NCBI GenBank assembly: GCA_963665045.2
Contig: CAXXJQ010000009.1
Coordinates: forward strand, 124,001-188,000
Reading direction: 5' to 3'
Origin: JAFGRU01 sp016934985
Lineage (GTDB): Bacteria > Desulfobacterota > Desulfuromonadia > Desulfuromonadales > JAAYDE01
Length of the DNA stretch: 64,000 nucleotides
Positions 59,707 to 64,000 of the stretch are shown piece after piece. The stretch's first letter is position 1, and each line of letters begins with the position of its first letter. The notes beneath the pieces are model-generated. The model searched no databases, was not told the DNA's origin, and worked only from the letters and a program-made list of their open reading frames with translations. Position numbers and translations under genes: made by a program.

Positions 59707-60064
59707 AAAAGCTCATCTCCAAGTTGCTAATTCTTTATATAATAATATAATTTTAATCTCAGAAGAAGGTTAGCATGGGGAAAAACAGGGTGCCACCGAA
59801 AAAAATATCATTATCTATTCAGCACAAGGACTCGTGTCGCCCATGGAAAGGGCATCTGCCGCCCGGATGGCGGCAGCCAAGCCCCATGGATGGGTTCACG
59901 CGGTCCTTGGAATGGGCGATGCGAGGCATTGTGCCGATAAACTGAAAAAACACAAAATATTTTTAATTTTAGGTGGTTTGCTTGCGGCAGCTTGAATCGG
60001 AGCAAGTTGCCGTACCCGGCCACACCCAATTAATCCAGCTTACATTATACCAAGGAGATGCCGT
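59707..60064. other. Divergent intergenic region with structured repeat copy C
   Basis: 358 bases between the LolA-like gene (minus) and the nucleotide-sugar dehydrogenase (plus). Copy C fills 59815-59951. Both promoters should be here; the distance from copy C to the dehydrogenase start is about 110 bases. Confidence 0.6.
59815..59951 (+). repeat. Dispersed structured repeat, copy C (best-preserved)
   Basis: Reference copy. Helices seen: GCACAA (59822-59827) with TTGTGC (59929-59934); CTCG (59831-59834) with CGAG (59922-59925); TCGCCCAT (59837-59844) with ATGGGCGA (59912-59919); CTGCCGCC (59856-59863) with GGCGGCAG (59869-59876); CCCA (59883-59886) with TGGG (59891-59894). An alternative helix CAAGGAC (59825-59831) with GTCCTTG (59903-59909) would compete with the outer stem. 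Confidence 0.85.
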
Positions 60065-61708
60065 ATGGCTTTTTCAGTCAGCCCTGATGGGGAACAATTT
60101 CAGATTCCGGAAGAAAAGGATTATCTTGAAGAGTTTACACGATTGGAAAAACTGGCTGCCGAAAAACGTGCCGAGGGCTATGAGATCGTCGTGGTCATGG
60201 GCCTCGGTTTTGTCGGCGCGGTCATGGCTGGAGTCGTAGCCGACTCGGTTGACAAAAAAACCGGCAAACCCGGCAAGTTCGTCATCGGCATGCAGCGGCC
60301 AAGCCCGAGAAGCTTCTGGAAAATTCAGCTTTTCAACCGCGGTGTCTGCCCGGTCAAAGCTGAAGACCCCGAGGTGGCTGAAATCATCCACCGCTGCGTG
60401 GTGGAAAAGCAGAACCTGATTGCCACCTATACCTATGATGCCCTCAAGCTGGCGGACGTGCTGGTTGTTGACGTCCAGTGCGACTTCATCAAAGAGGACC
60501 TGGGGAATCTCCACTCCGGTCATGCCGACATCAGCGCTTTAGAAGAAAGCTTCAAGATCATGGGCGAAAAAATCCGCCCCGAATGCCTGGTCCTCATCGA
60601 AACCACCGTGCCGCCCGGCACAACCGAATACGTGGCCTATCCGATCCTCAAAAAGGCGTTCCGTAAACGCGGCATCGGCAGCGAACCGCTGCTCTCCCAC
60701 AGTTACGAGCGCGTCATGCCGGGCAAGGAGTATGTGCGTTCGGTACGCGACTTCTGGCGGGTCTGCAGCGGCATCAATGAAGAGAGCAAAGACAAGGTCG
60801 AAAAGTTTCTCAGGGATGTCCTCAATACCGAGGAATATCCCCTCACCGTGCTGGAACGCCCCATGGAAAGCGAAACCTGCAAGATCGTGGAGAACAGTTA
60901 CCGGGCGACCATCCTCGCTTTCCTCCACGAGTGGAGCCTGTTTGCCGAAACCAACGGGGTCGACCTGCTCAAGGTCATTCAAGCCATCAAGGTGCGCCCA
61001 ACCCATAACAACATCATTTTCCCGGGCCCCGGAATCGGTGGTTACTGCCTGCCCAAAGACGGCGGGCTGGGCCTCTGGGCCTATAAACACCTCATGGGTT
61101 TCGAGGATGACATCTTCAAGATCACCCCCGAAGCGATCAACATTAACGACACCCGTGGGCTGCACGCCGCCCAGTTGGTCCGCGACGCCCTGCGCAACAT
61201 GGGAAAAATCGTAGCCGCTTCCCAGGTCACGGTTCTGGGTGCCTCCTACCGGGAGGATGTCGGCGATACGCGCTACAGCGGTTCCGAAATTGTCATTCGC
61301 AAGCTGACGGAGATGGGTGCCGAGGTCCGCGCCCACGACCCTTATGTAGAACACTGGTGGGAGCTGGAAAAACAGGATACCTATCCGGCCACCGGCCTGA
61401 GCTGGGCACGCTTCTTCCGCAACCAAGATGAACTGCAGGGCTTCCAGATGGCGGCCGACCTCAAAGAAAGCTTGAAGGGTGCCCAAGCCGTGGTCTTGGC
61501 CGTCCGCCATAAACCTTACCTCAACCTTGAACCCGACGAAGTAGTGGAAATGGCCGGCGGCCCTCTGGCCGTGATCGACTGCTTCGGCATCCTCAGCGAT
61601 GCTGCCATCGAACGTTATTTCGAACTCGGCTGCGAGGTCAAGGCCCTCGGCCGGGGTCATGTGCAGCGCATTAAGGACAAAGTTCGGAAACGGGAGAAAG
61701 GGTTGTAA
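60065..61708 (+). CDS. UDP-glucose/GDP-mannose-type nucleotide-sugar dehydrogenase, extended form
   Basis: Oxidises a nucleotide sugar to its uronate, NAD-dependent. 547 residues, about 100 longer than usual. A 40-residue charged extension precedes the Rossmann loop VVVMGLGFVG (residues 42-51). The catalytic Cys is C328 in GPGIGGYCLPKDGG. The middle segment KIVENSYRATILAFLHEWS has the usual conserved Lys and Asn. The C-terminal NAD-sugar domain has VTVLGASYREDVGDTRYS. The substrate could be UDP-glucose or UDP-HexNAc; the motif does not decide. AAGGAG precedes the ATG. Followed by hairpin repeat copy 3 and a transposase element. Confidence 0.88.
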   Translation: MAFSVSPDGEQFQIPEEKDYLEEFTRLEKLAAEKRAEGYEIVVVMGLGFVGAVMAGVVADSVDKKTGKPGKFVIGMQRPSPRSFWKIQLFNRGVCPVKAEDPEVAEIIHRCVVEKQNLIATYTYDALKLADVLVVDVQCDFIKEDLGNLHSGHADISALEESFKIMGEKIRPECLVLIETTVPPGTTEYVAYPILKKAFRKRGIGSEPLLSHSYERVMPGKEYVRSVRDFWRVCSGINEESKDKVEKFLRDVLNTEEYPLTVLERPMESETCKIVENSYRATILAFLHEWSLFAETNGVDLLKVIQAIKVRPTHNNIIFPGPGIGGYCLPKDGGLGLWAYKHLMGFEDDIFKITPEAININDTRGLHAAQLVRDALRNMGKIVAASQVTVLGASYREDVGDTRYSGSEIVIRKLTEMGAEVRAHDPYVEHWWELEKQDTYPATGLSWARFFRNQDELQGFQMAADLKESLKGAQAVVLAVRHKPYLNLEPDEVVEMAGGPLAVIDCFGILSDAAIERYFELGCEVKALGRGHVQRIKDKVRKREKGL

Positions 61709-61785
61709 AAACCACAAGCTTTTTGGGAATCTGTTTTTCCCCTCTTATACCCAAATCGAAATGGTAGTCGGTCTATTTAAGTTTC

Positions 61786-61858
61786 GGGGTTTGCGTCCCC
61801 CGACGACCCTTACTCTTTTTGCTTGCCCGAAAAAGAGTAAGCAGAAAAAAGGCACCCC
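61786..61858 (+). repeat. Second repeat family, copy 3 (hairpin repeat)
   Basis: Begins GGGGTTTGCGTCCCCCGACG; contains the perfect hairpin CTTACTCTTTTT (61809-61820) with AAAAAGAGTAAG (61830-61841); ends GGCACCCC. Lies 31 bases before the transposase element. Could act as a terminator for the dehydrogenase gene, as AAAAAA follows but no T run. Confidence 0.85.
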
Positions 61859-61889
61859 AAACATCTGGGTATGTGGGTATGGTGGGTAT

Positions 61890-62892
61890 GGGGTCAGGCT
61901 TGACTAACAGACTTATCCACTCTTTCGACAAGCTGTTCCAGTGTGTCTTTCAAACGCTTATCGGACTTGGCACGTTCCTCAATTCGCCTGGCCCCTTGGC
62001 TTAGACCCGAGAGATCGCGATGAAGCTTCACTCCAAGCCCCTTCAATTGCAATTGAGGATATCTTTTGACCAGCCATGCCGCCACAGCCCGCGCCTCGGC
62101 CAAAGGTTGATGCCGGCCCAGGGCCGACAAGTCTTCTCTTTGAAGACCGTAATACTCGCTCACCGCTTCAAGAATCATATCGATCTTCACAGGTCGATCT
62201 AAAATCTGTTCGGCTTGCATTAAAGCCTGCTCCACAAAACGGTCGGTCCCTAGAATACGCCCCTCAAAGGAACCACCATGAAACTCTTTCCTGTGCCCTT
62301 CGGAAAGACCCTCCAAAACAAATTCCCCATAGGTACGACGAGCTATATCTAAATTATCATTAAATTGACTCAACACCCAAGCGGTGTTCAACCAAGGGAT
62401 TTTTTGGCGTCCCAGGTAACAGGCATGACTTGACCATGGATAATCGTCAAGGTTTTTCACCATACCGACACGTAACGGGTTGAGATGGATATAACGCACT
62501 AATTGGAGAAGATAGCTGTCGGCATCAATCAAAAGCGCTTTGAATCGTCCTTGGAATAGGTGGCCGGACTTTTTCCGCTTGCGGTTGAAATATTGGGTGT
62601 AGCGGAACCCAAGATTCTGCATAACTTTCGATAGAGGGATATGCGTAACCTGCAGGGCAAGATGGACATGGTTGGTCATCAGGCAATAAGCATGAACCCG
62701 ACACTGATACTTTTCAAGCCCCTGCTGGAGAAAAATCAGGAACCGTGTACGGTCGATAGCATCAAAAAAGATGTCCTGGCCGCCATTGCCGCGTAGCATG
62801 ACGTGGTACGTGGCGCCGGGAAAATGGATACGAGGTTTGCGTGCCATGAAAAAAACAATAAATTAATAAGTCTGTTTGTCAAGCCTGACCCC
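61890..62892 (-). mobile_element. REP-associated tyrosine transposase element with 26-bp inverted ends
   Basis: Ends are inverted repeats of 26 bases: 61890-61915 (starting GGGGTCAGGCTTGAC) and 62867-62892 (its complement ending GTCAAGCCTGACCCC), with one mismatch. They enclose one transposase gene on the minus strand whose stop codon is inside the left repeat. Intact arms and an open gene suggest a recent and perhaps active insertion. No target duplication is evident. Confidence 0.9.
61894..62847 (-). CDS. REP-associated tyrosine transposase (Y1, IS200-like)
   Basis: 317 residues. Y1 HUH-type domain in the first 150: ARKPRIHFPGATYHVMLRGNGG, the HUH metal pair in YCLMTNHVHLALQV, and the catalytic Tyr in the LQLVRYIHLNPLRVGMV region. 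A C-terminal domain (about 190-317) resembles the DnaA-like/HTH tail seen in longer members (SEYYGLQREDLSALGRHQPLAEARAVAAWL). No ribosome site is evident, which is normal for these poorly expressed genes. Confidence 0.92.
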   Translation of the reverse strand: MARKPRIHFPGATYHVMLRGNGGQDIFFDAIDRTRFLIFLQQGLEKYQCRVHAYCLMTNHVHLALQVTHIPLSKVMQNLGFRYTQYFNRKRKKSGHLFQGRFKALLIDADSYLLQLVRYIHLNPLRVGMVKNLDDYPWSSHACYLGRQKIPWLNTAWVLSQFNDNLDIARRTYGEFVLEGLSEGHRKEFHGGSFEGRILGTDRFVEQALMQAEQILDRPVKIDMILEAVSEYYGLQREDLSALGRHQPLAEARAVAAWLVKRYPQLQLKGLGVKLHRDLSGLSQGARRIEERAKSDKRLKDTLEQLVERVDKSVSQA

Positions 62893-63242
62893 TTTTGCTT
62901 TTCTTTGTTGGTACCCCTTTTGTTGACCCTTATGCTTTTGTTTGCTTGGAAGAGAATCTAACTTCTTAATTTTGCAACGGAAGCTTTTCAAATTATTTGG
63001 GGGCCATTGTTTGTAGCAATGGCCTTTTTTTTTGACACTTCTTGTGGTGGAGCTAAACTTTTATGGTCGTTTTGCGACTGCAAAGCTCAAGAAAGCAAGT
63101 CCCGCAGGTTCCGTTTTAGTGGGTGAGGATGATTGTTATGGCAGTTTTTAGTTGTTCAATTTGCGAATCCTCTTGTTTGAACTGACCGCGTACGATCAGG
63201 ATTTGGAAGCTTGGTTTATTTTTTGAGGAGGTTAAATTGACA
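62893..63242. other. Intergenic region before the P-type ATPase gene
   Basis: 350 bases, T-rich at first. Holds the terminator at 63002 and then a leader of about 210 bases with no clear frame. The terminator probably served the dehydrogenase transcript before the transposase element came between. Confidence 0.55.
63002..63033 (+). terminator. Strong intrinsic terminator
   Basis: GGCCATTG (63002-63009) pairs with CAATGGCC (63017-63024) around a 7-nt loop, followed by nine T. Confidence 0.88.
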
Positions 63243-64000
63243 ATGCAACAGACTTCAGAAGAAGAAAGGTCAACCAAGGTATCTGAAAAAATTTTTAGCG
63301 ATCTTGAAGCCGACTCCAACGGTTTGTCTGAAGAGGAGGCCGCCAGGCGGTTAGAAAAGTATGGTCCCAACACCCTGGAGGAAAAGAAAGAAAACCTCCT
63401 ACTCAAGTTTCTGGGCTATTTCTGGGGCCCGATCCCTTGGATGATTGAAATAGCAGGCATTCTTTCAGGTTTCCTCGGGGAGTGGGACGATTTCATCATT
63501 ATCCTCATTATGCTGCTTTTCAATGCGGCAGTCGGATTCTGGCAGGAATTTCAGGCCGCCAATGCTGTCGAGGCATTGAAAAGTCAATTGGCATTATCCT
63601 CCCGTTGTTTGCGGAACGGTGAATGGAAAGCTGTTCCTGCCGCCAATCTGGTCCCGGGGGACATAATCCGCCTGCGGGGAGGAGACATCATCCCGGCGGA
63701 CGTCACATTATTCCAGAAAGGATACCTGAGTATCGATCAGTCGGCGCTTACCGGGGAATCCCTGCCGGTGGAAAGGCAGGAAGGAGAGGTCGCTTATTCC
63801 GGCACCATAGTTAAACAGGGCGAGATGGTTGCCCTGGTGACAGAAACCGGCAACCAGACCAAGTTTGCCCGGACTGCCAAACTAGTGGAAAAAGCAGGGT
63901 CCGTTTCCCATTTTCAGAAAGCTATCCTCCAAATCAGTGATTACCTTATTTTTGTGAGCCTGGGACTGGCTGCCGTGCTGGTTGTTGCGCAACTTATCAG
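63243..64000 (+). CDS. Plasma-membrane-type proton P-ATPase (P3A), 3' end outside window
   Basis: ATP-driven cation pump, first 252 residues. Seen: a GLSEEEAARRLEKYGPNTLEE cation-ATPase N-terminal domain, two helices (FFW-type IPWMIEIAGILSGFLG and DFIIILIMLLFNAAVGFWQEF) with the P3A phrase GPIPWMIE, the actuator VPGDIIRLRGGDIIPAD, and SIDQSALTGESLPVE with TGES. The pattern is of H+-pumping P3A enzymes, unusual but known in bacteria and archaea. ATG 63243 has AGGAGG 10 bases before it. An in-frame TTG at 63237 is better spaced and may be the true start. Confidence 0.9.
   Translation, partial: MQQTSEEERSTKVSEKIFSDLEADSNGLSEEEAARRLEKYGPNTLEEKKENLLLKFLGYFWGPIPWMIEIAGILSGFLGEWDDFIIILIMLLFNAAVGFWQEFQAANAVEALKSQLALSSRCLRNGEWKAVPAANLVPGDIIRLRGGDIIPADVTLFQKGYLSIDQSALTGESLPVERQEGEVAYSGTIVKQGEMVALVTETGNQTKFARTAKLVEKAGSVSHFQKAILQISDYLIFVSLGLAAVLVVAQLI

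Noticed and set aside
59815..59951. Structured repeat as a cyclic-di-GMP, cobalamin or TPP riboswitch
   Set aside because: None of the conserved cores of those classes is present, and the copies are not set at fixed distance before one gene type.
1..64000. CRISPR array or toxin-antitoxin pair
   Set aside because: No regularly spaced short direct repeats with spacers, and no small gene pair with known toxin or antitoxin features found on either strand.

Overview
The window looks like chromosome of a Gram-negative, respiring deltaproteobacterium of the Desulfuromonadales (Geobacter/Desulfuromonas/Pelobacter type). This is inferred from gene content and order: the block rpsF-rpsR-DUF2232-rplI-dnaB, the block ispE-tRNA-Gln-prs-ctc-pth with a membrane pyrophosphatase, a sigma-54 response regulator, and many signal-peptide and outer-membrane beta-barrel proteins. 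Most of the sequence is moderately GC-rich. The clear exception is an AT-rich insert at about 8.39-10.02 kb. No phage, CRISPR array or rRNA operon was seen.

Layout. 1-4.9 kb: the end of a sigma-54 response regulator and a polar amino-acid ABC importer (ATPase, binding protein, fused double permease). 5.4-8.3 kb: two secreted proteins, one with IPT/TIG domains. 8.3-9.8 kb: an AT-rich MidA-like methyltransferase, probably acquired. 10.1-19.1 kb: a uronate (4-deoxy-5-ketouronate) catabolic island. It has a TRAP transporter, KduI, KduD, a DlgD-like reductase, an IclR regulator, KDG kinase and KDPG aldolase, which together lead from the imported deoxy-ketouronate to pyruvate and glyceraldehyde-3-phosphate. 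19.2-21.6 kb: DUF547 and HEXXH proteins. 21.7-26.4 kb: a complete branched-chain amino-acid (Liv-type) ABC importer. 26.9-36.6 kb: housekeeping genes for replication, translation, PRPP and isoprenoid synthesis, and the ion-pumping pyrophosphatase. 36.9-50.9 kb: a mosaic of single genes (phosphatases, UDP-glucuronate epimerase, orphan solute-binding proteins, a DUF3187 protein, a frameshifted YjgR-type ATPase, a cytochrome-like DUF4405 protein, a secreted metallo-beta-lactamase-fold protein, L-2-hydroxyglutarate oxidase). 51.1-59.7 kb: a hybrid sensor kinase with a periplasmic binding domain, then an envelope export operon (LolA-like protein, two FtsX-type permeases, ATPase, beta-barrel). 60-64 kb: a nucleotide-sugar dehydrogenase, an intact REP-associated transposase element, and the start of a proton-type P-ATPase.

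The most interesting unexplained signal is a family of dispersed intergenic repeats of about 85-140 nt. There are five copies, near 5.1, 21.7, 47.8, 49.3 and 59.9 kb. They can fold into an RNA-like multibranch structure, and one divergent copy carries a compensatory base-pair change. A second repeat family, with a perfect 12-bp hairpin, sits in and next to the envelope export operon and beside the transposase element. Other notable points are a shared palindromic motif in the uronate island (candidate IclR operator), a dnaB reading frame that runs through its own terminator, a one-base frameshift in the yjgR-like gene, and hairpins placed after the binding-protein gene in both amino-acid ABC operons.
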